The notes beneath the pieces are model-generated. The model worked only from the letters and a program-made list of their open reading frames with translations, was not told the origin of the DNA and made no database searches. 64,000 nucleotides of DNA, taken from NCBI GenBank assembly GCA_043228905.1, contig JBHGNT010000022.1, forward strand, positions 12,710,001 to 12,774,000. The letters are read 5' to 3'. A program made the position numbers and the translations under genes. Positions 46,201-57,367 of the stretch are shown one piece after another. The stretch comes from Azolla caroliniana (Eukaryota > Polypodiophyta). The first letter of the stretch is position 1. Every line of letters starts with the position of its first letter.

Positions 46201-47640
46201 TTAGCATGTATCCATATCAACAACCTTAATACTCTATGCCATATTTGCATAATTTTAGGAGAAGACCACAATACATGCTTAATTGATTCTACCATACATC
46301 CACAACCAAAACCACATGACTTACTATCTAATTGCCGCAACCAAGCCCAAACTGGTAGTGCATAATGGATCAATAACCAACGAAAAAGGACAATCTTCCT
46401 AGGAATCTGCATACTCCATAACCATTTCCAATATTTAGATGCATCCATTAAAGAGGCTCCATTCGCCAACCACACTTTCATAGCGGATGGCGGATGAAAT
46501 TTCCTACTTAAGAGCAACTTTTGTCCCAACTTCACAGAATATTGGGAAATTTGAAAAAATTTAGTACGAGACGAAGGATTTGAATGTTTCCAAAGATAAT
46601 CTGATGGATCCCAATGCAAGTCCAACAATGACTTCTTTTTTTAAAACCCATAGTTGGCAAAATAACATACTATCGTAAGGAGAAGGATCTAAAATCCATG
46701 TTTTACCCGATTTACCAATCACTCTCACCGGATATTGCAATGTCGTTTGCCAAATTGACGATTCCACATCAGTCTGCCATAATCTTCCTTCCTCAAACAC
46801 ATCAAAATAGTAACAATCTCCTTGAAATGTTGTTCCTTTTACTCCTATAATAACACCAACCAAAGTAAAATATCCAAACCAAACATGCTCAAAAGAAGGT
46901 GACCAATTAGAGAGAAAATTCCCTAAAGATGATTGGATTTCATCAAACATAACTCTAAAACCTCTACACATGGTAGCATCTAGCTATGAATTATTTAGAT
47001 GAAAAACATAATTTCCCCAAGAGGCTATCGTGGCAGCTATACCATTATCCAACGTAGCCCACTGTAATCGTGGTCTATTGCCAAGCAATACACCCCTTTT
47101 CATCAGAAAAAATAAAATTCCAAATCAAAGGTTGCCGCAATAGTTCTTCATTCGAAGAGGGGCATCTACGAATAATAAAAAACTTAACAACTTCCCATGC
47201 TTTATAAATACCAACCATAAAACCATCTATCGGACCATGTATCGGTCTCATCTTAAAATTTGACAAGAATGCCCATCTTAGAGATGGTTTCCAAAACCCC
47301 GCCCCGTAGACGGTTTAATATCAAACAATCGATTTAAAGGCAACTCTGACCATATACCTTGAGCAGGGAACATAGCCCTAACAACAAATTTTGCCAAAAG
47401 AGCCTTACATTGGTTGTCTGGGTCCACCAACCCTAAACCACCATCAAAAAATTGCGTCGTAAGTGTCAACCAAGCTACCTTCGCACGAGCATTATTATTA
47501 CTTCGTCCTAAGTTTCGAACCATTCGTTGAATCTGTAACAAACAAGATCTAGAGAACAAACATGTAGATGCAATATACCACATCGATGAAAGGAGAACTT
47601 GATTAGCTATCATTACTCCGCTTGCTAAAGACACATGTAC
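46200..47640 (-). mobile_element. LINE ORF2 C-terminal fragment facing the ORF1 fragment
   Basis: Minus-strand frames carry SGVMIANQVLLSSMWYIAS (47600), IQRMVRNL, GGLGLVDPDNQCKALLAKF and the WILDPSP region. The zf-RVT-like part follows (WSMQIPRKIVLFRWLL and a Cys-rich block near 46330-46380). The frame runs on without a stop across the junction near 46200 into the reverse of the ORF1 piece. Both ends are truncated. Confidence 0.82.
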
Positions 47641-50600
47641 ATTGTTATTGGTATACACAAAAATTAAGATCGATAAAAGTTATCTCATGTGCATATATGG
47701 CACATAAATAACAACAAACTTAGAGATTTAACACTAAATGCACAACACACATGCATACAAACACAATAAACATATATACATTTATGCACCTTATTGTGCA
47801 CACACATTCTCCCATACTATTACCATGTGAGCACACCTTGAAGTTGGAAAACTTAACACTTGTTCACCTACATGCACACACATTCTTTGGGGGGAAACTC
47901 TAGGTGCTCCCACGCATACGGAAAGGAGAAATAATCATGTGCATGCCGTTGTACCGACTTCAACAAACTCTAAAGACGTAACCTTCAACCCCGTCTTCCC
48001 TACTTCAAGACCTTGGTGGTCCCACCCCATATTTCATCATTTTTGAAAAACACAAATGGGTTAATGTCCAATGTACTAGCATTTAAAGGAAAATACAAAG
48101 GACCACAAGCCATGTGGCAAGTGAAGAATACATTTAACTAATGCATAGGGTGGCACACAAGTTAGACTCAAATATGGTCACCAATACATACCTTTATCCA
48201 AAACCATGTTTCTCAGTTATGAACCACTTAGTAGATGAAAGAAAATATATGTCTAAAGGAAGTACGACCATTGATAATAGAGTTAGATTGCAAGGGAAGA
48301 TTCAAAATTGGCTCTCAAAATGCACTAGTTTCTCTTGTAAAAAGAAGGTTTGACCACCCCTTGTATGCATCACAATCACAATATAATGTTGTTAAAGTCA
48401 TACATTGGGAAAAATGCCCACTAGATTGGGCAAAATGTTGCATTAGTGGTACAATGCATCCATTCTACCAAGGATTCGAGATCGTAGTCCAACCCAAAGA
48501 AAACTACACTTACACTAAAAGAAATAGTGTAGAATAAGCAAATGAGCATGTTAGGACACTCGGTTCCCTAAAATTACAAAGATAACCCAAGGTAAAAAGT
48601 AAAAACATTTAGGTTTTGCTTATTCTCCCTTTTAGTTTCTTAGAAATTTTTTTGTTTTCATTAAAGGTTTACCACTATTTTGAACTCTTTTCTACAGTAG
48701 TCCAAACCTTCATTAGAGCATATCAACTTGTCACCACACCTCCTCACCACGAACAACAAATTCAATAGCTTAAGGAAATCATGGCAATACCTTTTCGTTG
48801 TCTTGATTTTGCACGTCTATTGACAAAGGTAGTCACAACGATGAAAGGAGTTCTTACGTCAAAGTGAGCTACTACCAATGATAGGAGTTGTTAGTGCCAA
48901 AACTAGCCCCAACAATGAAACAAGGCATTAGCAACAAAGAGACTCACACCAACGAAGCCAATACTAACTCCAAACAAAACCTTGTTAAAATTGTTATTAA
49001 TCAGAGATTATTTGACTCACAATGTCATTGAATTGTTCGTAATTAGAGAGTGGACAATGGTGAACCTTGGAACCTATAAATTAATCTTTAACTATTGTAA
49101 AATGAATATTAGTGAATTTATCATTCAAATATTCAAGTTAATAGCTTTACTCAAACATGTTTGTTTTCTAAGCCTATTTTAAAGGTAATGTCACGGGGAT
49201 GTGAAAAACATCATTGTTACCTTTCGTATCTCTTTTTTTCTTTGTTGAACATCGTTGTAATGATTTCAATATACTCTTATGGTTTTGTGTGCCTCGAATA
49301 TGCCTTTTGAAAACTTAATTAGAGAGAATATTGTAGTTCTTTGATTTCTTTTTATTGTGGTTCGATATGGCAGAATGAGGTTTAATTGAGGAACCTCAAT
49401 TGATTACCTTTAGTAGAGCAATGTTAAGGTTCCCATGTTGTTAGAAACATATCATTAGATTGCCTTAGAAAAGGATGAAGAGATGGGGTAATCTTTGAGA
49501 GTGAGCTTGAAACGTTGGTAAAGCCACATTTTTTTTAAAGGTCAATAATAAGTATATGCTTAGAGTAATAAGAAAAAGGTAATATATCAATATTCTAGCA
49601 AAAGTTTAAGACATTTCCTTGATTTCACACACATTCGAGAAATTTGGTAAAGTTCAGCAAAATTCAATTGATACTTAGTATACTCAAATAGCACATTGTA
49701 CACACCCCAGGTTTATGATATTGGAATTGTCAACATGGGTTTTGTCAATCGTCTTATTAGGATTTAATTTCGTTAGATCGTTACTTAATTATATCCCAAT
49801 GTTGTTAACTACGTTCCAATTGATATTATATGGTACTAAAATTACCAAATTCCCCATATATAAAATTATGAGAGTTATATGTAAGTAGTCTTTTTGACAA
49901 AATTCACTACAAACACAATCAAGTTTCTCTATAATTCATCTTCAGAAACTGTATGTTTTTTAGAAGCACTATATATCATTACTTATTGTTTGTTCATTAG
50001 TGGACTTCTCTCTCATATTATGTTTTTCGTGATTTATCAATCTCAATCATTTCATGTTGTCCTACTTATTGTTTATTCGTCACTCACTTCGTAATCCCTC
50101 ATCATAGGATCATGAATTGTAATCTCATTGTCATTTCATCCTCCCAATAAATGAGGAGTATTCTTGGTGGCCCAATGAATGTTATAATTCCAGTTGTCGT
50201 GATAGAAGGTTTGTGGTGTGAGCATTATAGAATAAACCAAGTCGATTCATATGATTAAGATGTAGCTAATAATGAACGTGCCCCATTGTCATTCACATAT
50301 TGCCATTCTTCACAAATTTATAGAAAAACATTTTCATAATCATGTCACTCGAAAATCATTTTCATATAACCGTCAAAGTTATGTGAGAATTACTAGAGTC
50401 TCATTAAATGCCTCCAATTTGTCACTTCCGTACAACCATGTTCTCATTGAATTTATAATGGTCCTCACTCCTTTGATAGTGATTACTATATTTCAACAAA
50501 ATTATTGCTTTTGTCCAAAGCGAATGTTATTAAAACAACTTTTCTTCTTGGAAACTCTATTGAGTTCTTTCTCCTTTTAGCTTGAGTGTTTTGCCCATCA

Positions 50601-50942
50601 ATAACATCTTCCCTTGATGTGACAATTGCCCACGTTTCTCATACAATGTTTTTTTTAAAAAAATTCTAGGGAATTATTTTGCTTGACTCAACTATTTTTA
50701 GAGGATCCACTCAAGTGTGCCAAGATATTCCAAATAGCCATAGGGATCATGTAAATATTCCTCAAATTGGGCACAATGATAATTGTTCTATAATATCCAT
50801 CATTTGTGTTATTTTAATGTATTGTCTTTGTCCACCAATCTCTGTGGCCTAAATTGTCCTCTCTCACATAAAGGTGAAATTGGGCATATGTGATGTAAAT
50901 TTTCATCAGTCACATAAAAGGGGGAGTTGAGGTTCTTTCATG

Positions 50943-50944
<2 letters not shown>
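47641..50944. other. Gene-poor AT-rich interval
   Basis: Frames up to about 100 codons (for example 48235-48537) do not resemble known proteins. No RNA gene, LTR or array was recognised in these 3.3 kb. Confidence 0.45.

Positions 50945-50946
<2 letters not shown>

Positions 50947-51018
<72 letters not shown>
50947..51018. repeat. (CT)n microsatellite of about 72 bases at the LINE 3' edge
   Basis: A nearly perfect CT run directly precedes the 3' edge of the minus-strand LINE at 51019. A shorter CT run lies at the other edge (52861-52885). Confidence 0.9.
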
Positions 51019-51021
<3 letters not shown>

Positions 51022-52860
51022 AATAATGGCTTTCATTACAAAAGAAAAAACACCACCATGACTAACTTACTACAAAGTATAGAACCGTTCTATCTATCTA
51101 GGGATCTAAAGACTACTACGACTCAAAACTCAATGCCACCCTACACACCAATTCAAATGGCCAATATGATGATATGTGACCTTGTAGAGTTCTCTCTCTT
51201 CATGCTTGAGATTTCGTGACTTCTCTAGCACTGTCAATTGCCACAGAAGAAGTTCTTTTAACTTTAGAACATATTTTCTCACCCCAACTTGCGAATCAAA
51301 TTTGAAGGCATTCTACATATTCCAATTGAATCATAGCCCCCAATACCTCAAGAACTCAAAAATAATTTGGAAACGAGACATCGGTTCATTGTTCTCCATA
51401 TGTGCAAAAACCCAACTAAAGGAAGATATGCTTACTCCTGTTAGAGACAACCACACTAAACTGATACACCTCCAAACCATCATTGCCATCAGGCATGAAA
51501 GAAATCGATGCCTACTATGTTCCAATTCCACCAAACAAAAGAAACATGATCCTTTAGTAATGTTTCTTTTTTCTAATGCATCCCCCAATGGTAAAGCTCA
51601 AACCATAACTCTCCAAATAAATACCTTAGCTCATAGCATCAATCGAGAACACTAACTTGCCTTGATAACATGAAACCACCAAGTAATGGGCTTACGAAAA
51701 CCCCATATCTTTATAACTCTTTCTTCCAACCACTTATGTTTGTCAATCAACTTGTGATAAGCAACACTTGTTGAAATCATAGTCAATCTCTTATTTCCAA
51801 CAAACCTCCAATCAATCTCTTGAGATCCCCCATCTAAATTAGGAATTGGCTCATACAAAGAAAATATTTCTTGCAACTTATCCCATAATAAAGGTATAAC
51901 CTTTTGGAATACGAAATGTTGATATTGCAGTTCAAACGGCCATTAATCTTCTTTGTGACACCAACATAGCATCCTTGACTGTTATCAAACCCAATCTTGC
52001 CATCCGATTAAATTGAAGGTTAAGAATTTGTTTACCTTCCCACCTCAACAACCTTAATGTCACCAAAACCTCCATTTGTAATGAATTAACGCATTCCCTT
52101 TCTTGTGGAGGATGCCATTCCACAAAATCCAACATACTTTGCCAAGATGTCAACAAATGATTAACTATAAGAGACCTTGCACATTTGACATCCCTTTCAG
52201 AATTAATGACAATCCACCAATTAGCTTCAACCTTCATGTTTCCAAGCTTAATTCTGTTCTTCTCCATAAAGTATGCCACCATTTCTATCCAAGGTTGTAC
52301 ACCTTCAAACATAAATGGAATGAAAGTAAATCGGCAAGCCACCGTATGCTCATATAGATTCAATATTGATGCCCCACCAAGACGCTTCAGAGTATAAACA
52401 TGATCCCATGTCAACCACAACAATGCACTTTTCCCTTTTCTTTTCCATAACAACGTTCGCATGGTAACACCATTTCAAGAGCTTTCTTTGACCATGGTAA
52501 CAAAGGAAGATAATAAGACACCATAGAGACCATAAATCGATTGGACCACCTTAAGTCGTACATGAAAAAGCCAAATTTGAGACCTCCAATACATAAAGTT
52601 ATCCTCCAGCCTTTTGGATACCCATTCAATAACTTTCACATGAGAAACTTCCACCCCAATTGGATATCCAAGGTGACGACAAATCATACCACGATGTGCT
52701 ATCCTTCCTAACCACCCCAACCCTAGCACATCTTGTTCTGCACATGAAATGAGGATAGATTTATGAAATTCTCAACCCGGATGCATTTGAAAACAATTCC
52801 CACACATATCTTGTCTTAATAATATTTTCCTAATTAGGTGCCAAAAACATAATATGTTTT
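51019..52860 (-). mobile_element. LINE ORF2 C-terminal fragment between two CT tracts
   Basis: Minus-strand frames 52729-52475, 52462-51932, 51876-51652 and 51588-51331 line up as a post-RT LINE region: WLGRIAHRGMICRHLGYP, WRSQIWLFHVRLKVVQSIYG, LWLTWDHVYTLKRLGGASILNL and a distal CFFCLVELEHSRHRFLSC zinc-like motif. The catalytic RT part is absent. Many stops are present. It belongs to a different LINE lineage from the element at 17-21 kb. Confidence 0.82.
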
Positions 52861-53015
52861 CTCTCTCTCTCTCTCTCTCTCTCTCCGTATAAGGGTGGAG
52901 TTGTGTACCATGAGTTAAATGCGATTGAGGTGTTATGACTTAATTTAGGAATATGAAGCAAATTAAGTCTAGAGATAAGTCATCGACATTTGGATAACAT
53001 TATTTCCATGTGTAG

Positions 53016-53297
53016 TATGGTACGTACAAAGATTGTGTCCAAACATGACTCTTAAGATTTGATCTATGGTAAGGAGCAGTTTAAATTGCCACAAAACTAG
53101 AAGACAAAAAAAGAATTGATGTGGTCTCGTTTTGTGAACACCACTTGGACACAATCTTTGTACATAGCAATGGTATGTGCAAAGATTGTGTCCAAACACA
53201 ACTCTTAGGATTTGATCTATGATAAGGAGCAGTTTAGATTGCCACAAAACTAGAAGACAAAAAAAGAATCCATGTGTTCTCATTTTGTGAACACCAG
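53016..53297. repeat. Tandem pair of MITE-like units with inverted ends
   Basis: Two copies start at about 53016 and 53169 (offset 153 bases) and share AAAGATTGTGTCCAAAC, GATTTGATCTATG, AAGGAGCAGTTTA and GCCACAAAACTAGAAGAC. The first copy ends with TTGGACACAATCTTTGTACA (53145-53164), the reverse complement of its own start. The second copy lacks that end. Confidence 0.75.
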
Positions 53298-54779
53298 TTG
53301 GCTAGTAGAAAATAATTGGATATTGAATGGGCATGCTTGGGTTGTTTCATTGTTTGTTCATTCAATTATTATTTTTACTGTACTAAGATCGATGAGAACC
53401 ATCACATCAACATGGATTTTCTTTGAATTGTCGATTTGAACCACACTTATTGTAAAGCTTTAAAATGGAATATATTTTGAAACCACTACAATACGGATAT
53501 GATTGGATAAATGCTCAAGTTTTCTTAAGCTTGACCTATATGAACGACCGAAAACCATGAAATCAAAATAGATTTCATCTAGATGGTCGACATGAACCAT
53601 GGACAATGTTCTTGCCTAGAAATGAAATATAATCAAAACCTTTGACGCATGGCTAGTTCCTTTAGTAATGTTGATGGAAATGACAATGAAAGGCAAAGGT
53701 GGGTCAATCGAAGCACAATTCAAGAAAGATGGCCTTGAAAAATGGGAAAACGCAGTTAGGACGTGTACTAAGAGTGCATGGAAGAAAATATGACTCTCAC
53801 TAGCTTTCTACATAAATAATGCACATATCACCTTATATATTATATTCATAAGGCTATCTATTTTGCTAATTCATGGTTCAATTGACAATCAAGTGACCAC
53901 AATTAACGATAATAACTATGACTAGGTAGGAGTTGATAACATTTAAGACAAAAATATTCAATCATATCATGGAATCGCATCACATCGTGCTCTCAGTCTA
54001 GGGTCATTGGTGTGAACGATAGTGGTCAATGTGCATGTTGTGCTTACTTCACATTTTCATCACCAAACATGATAATAGTCATAACTACAAATAGAGGTTA
54101 TTTCACCTGATTAGTGAGCTGCCAAAGGCGAGCCATGGGAGCACATTTTGCACATTTCTCACGTTAATATCGTCGCCTAATACGAAGCTTAAGAGGGCAA
54201 AGAGAATCATCCCCAGATGTTTATACCAAGCATTGTTTTTTTTTTTGGGCCTACATGAGGAGTTGCACACATGAGAAGTTGATCGATAGAGGTAGAAGGT
54301 TGTGTGCGACAATTCTCTTTTTTTTTTTTCACACTTACCACTGCTAGATAAGACGATGGTTTTCTTTTGCTTGGCAGGAACACGTGCATTGTTTTCATGT
54401 GTGTTCTCAGTGTGTGAAATGGTTCCCGAGAGAGGAAACGTGGGCATTGATTGCAACAAATTCAAAAGTGTGGATGTCCTGAAGAATCATGCGTGTTTTA
54501 GAAGAATCTATAGCATGGGCACGAGGCAGAGGCCAAGGCCGGCGGTCACGTTAGCATTGGTTCCTTCGAGAGAGACTACGATCCCATCCACGTCTTTTTC
54601 GAGCAAAAAGACAAATTGAGGCACACAAAAGTTAAAACATTAGGAATCCATGGTGATCTGAAAAGAGTCAGAACAAAAAAGAAAAGAAAAAACAAATACA
54701 TTGAAAGTTGAAGCTTCTTTTTTAACTTTTGAGTAAAAGTTTAGTGTTTTCTTTTTTATTGTTTTATTATTATTGGGGA
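53298..54779. other. Intergenic interval without supported genes
   Basis: A plus frame at 54302-54619 and a minus frame at 54103-54465 overlap and resemble nothing known. No element boundary was seen. Confidence 0.45.
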
Positions 54780-55165
54780 TCATGGGATGGATCATATGAT
54801 GCATGATGATGCATGATGCTAAAACATGATGCCTACATGATGCATGATGTGAATGTGGGGGCAGATCATGGGGGGGTGGGGGTGAACATATGATGCATGA
54901 TGATATATATGAGGTATGATTATGCATGATGGGTGACTGAATGATTGCGGTATGTATGGTGATGGGTGATGGGTGATGCATGATGCGTGAAGGTGGATGA
55001 TGATGGGTGATGCATGATGCATGATGTATGAATGTGGATGATGATGGGTAATGCATGATGCATTAATGTGGATGATGATGGGTAATGCGTAATGCATGAT
55101 GCATGAATGTGGATGATGATGGGTGATGCATAATGCATGATGCATGATGGATGGATGTAATGGGT
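54780..55165. repeat. ATG/CAT-rich minisatellite upstream of the kinase gene
   Basis: Imperfect units of about 37-46 bases are built from GATGCATGATG, GAATGTGGATGATGATGG and GGTAATGC. TGCATG, the reverse of the RY core CATGCA, occurs many times. Long His/Ser-rich frames on the minus strand are by-products. The array ends about 100 bases before the inferred TATA box of the kinase gene. Confidence 0.8.
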
Positions 55166-55266
55166 GATGAAGGTGCCATGGCATCTTCTCTCTGTCTTTA
55201 GGTGGGGTCTTGTTAATGGAGAGAGTCAACTCTGTCTCTGTCTCCACATTCCTTCCTTTTCATGAG

Positions 55267-55454
55267 TCTATTTAAAGACCTCTGTATTGTTTATCTAATG
55301 TTTCTTCTTCTTCTTCTTCTTCTTCTTTTTGTTTTCTTTTATGATTATTCTCTCTCTGTCTCTCTCTCTGTGTATCATCTTCAAAAAAAGCACCCTTTTC
55401 CTGCTTCCTCCTTCTACACTCAAAGACAATCTTCGCATCCTCATTGTCAACAGG
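55267..55454 (+). promoter_or_regulatory. Inferred TATA box and non-coding first exon of the kinase gene
   Basis: TCTATTTAAAG at 55267-55277 is a plausible TATA box. It is followed by a CT-rich leader with a (TTC)n run and then GTCAACAG|GTACTTG near 55455, a good donor. The matching acceptor is TTTCTATCAG near 57329, which gives a leader intron of about 1.87 kb that itself contains GA- and CT-rich parts. Transcript evidence would be needed to confirm it. Confidence 0.5.
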
Positions 55455-57332
55455 TACTTGTTTTTCTCTGTCTCTCTACTGAAAATGGGGAGACCATAGA
55501 GCTTCCCTTGTTTATTACAAATTGTCTCCTCATGTTGCTGTTACTTGATATATATATATATATAATGCAATTCCTGTTTTTCTCAGAAAAAGAAAAAGAA
55601 AAAGAAACAAAATGAGAGCTTGTTAAGATTACCATGACCATATGTGTGTGGAATAGCGTTTTTTCAGCTGCTATGAAAATTTTAAGGATGGATGTATTTG
55701 AAATGTTTTCTTCTTTTCTTCTTCTCCTCACTCCTCTGTTCATTATATGATTGATGATGATACATTGGCTGATATTATCTCCAATTTCTATGATTTGAGG
55801 AATTTGGGTTCTCAAAAAGGTCTCCAGCTTTCTTCACTAGGATTGAAAATCTTCTCTAGGTCTTCTTCAGGTTTGAAGTAGTAGTTCTCTTCTTCTTTCC
55901 TTCTTATGCTTTGTTGATTTGGGTATTCCAACTTTTTTGGTTTTTCAAAAGTCTCAAGGTCTGAAGGATTTATATCTCTACTTGGAAAAATGAGAAAGGA
56001 AGTATCTATGGGCAAATAAAAAGTGAATTGGGAGGAATAACAGGGCTCTCCATTAGACCATTTTATTAATGAATTCCCTAAATAAGACCTAACCTTTACT
56101 ATGCTATCTTTCTAAGGGAGAAATGCAAGCAAATAAATGCCTAGAAAGAAAGAGCTATTTTACAATTTTTTCCTTGATGACTGTTGTTTAGCTCGTATGG
56201 TTATCCTCCAGAGACTAGAAGGACATGGATTTAACACCTACATTCTGCAATGATATCTAGTAAAATCATGCATAAGGTGACATTTGAATCCGAGGTCCAT
56301 GGGTTCTAGTAAAAACTCAGCTTTAAGGTACAACCCTAATAATGATAATAGCCTGTGAGACCAATACGGAGATTGTCCTTCAGTCCTAGCTTCCAAAGGG
56401 TACACATTGACTTTATAGCGTCTGGGATTTGCTAGGGGCCGCTTTAGGTAGTATACATGCAAGCTCACTCTTGCAGGAGTTGATGTTCACAGCATTCACA
56501 TTTAGCCCTAGGTTCACACTGACTTCTAATAGTATCTCGGCCTTGCCACACAAGGTATTATGCAGGTGAATTTTGCAGGATGAAATGGTCTTATGATTGT
56601 CTGGGCATATGAATAATTGGGGAAGAAAGAACCCATCTCAAATCTAACAATTTCATCCAATATCAATGGCTTGTGATGAACTGTCTGAAATATGACGATA
56701 AACAATATCTTGGGAAAATTGGCTAAAATTTGGATCCCTGTCCGTAACTTGTACCTTTTTGAGATTCTTCAACAATGTTGACCAGATGCATAAACTATTG
56801 GATAATCTGCGATAAGTGTGAACTCACACAATTGGCGTCAGACATAGTCTCCTTTATGTGATAAATGTCTTTGTTAAAAAAATACGATTTTAACTGCATA
56901 TGACTTTCTTATCATAGACCGGTCTTGTTGTATAATGATATAAAATGATTTGGCACAAGGTTTTCTCTTAAGTATGGATATTGTTTTGAACTATGAATCT
57001 CTTTTCATTGTATTATTCCTCAGTCAAGGTCAATGCCCCATGGTTGTTTATGGCTATCCATTAATGTTATTTGGTCAAGAGGCAATAAACAAAATAAACT
57101 CATGATAATTCCCTATAAACTATCTGCTAAGCAAAGCATCTCAAAAGTAGCTGATAACTCATTAGAAAGGGCAATGTAAGAAATTCTTCTGTTGTGATAC
57201 AGCCTTCATTGTTCATGGTAGTACTAGCTATTAGGTAATGTAAAGCTTTGAATTCTGAAGTTCACGGACCATTTAACCTATATTCAGTTAATATCAAATT
57301 GCTAACATGATTTTTTATATTTCTATCAGGAC

Positions 57333-57367
57333 ATGTGAAGATGAGTTTTGATGTCTTGGAAGGATGA
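57333..57367 (+). promoter_or_regulatory. Two upstream ORFs in the kinase leader
   Basis: ATGTGA at 57333-57338 is a start codon followed directly by a stop. A second ATG at 57341 opens eight codons ending TGA at 57365-57367, which overlaps the kinase ATG (57364-57366) as ATGA. Both lie after the inferred acceptor, so they would be in the mature mRNA. Confidence 0.6.

Noticed and set aside
54640-55247. Long minus-strand His/Ser-rich frames (138 and 142 codons)
   Set aside because: They are translations of the GATGCATGATG minisatellite in several frames, with no start context or conserved domain.
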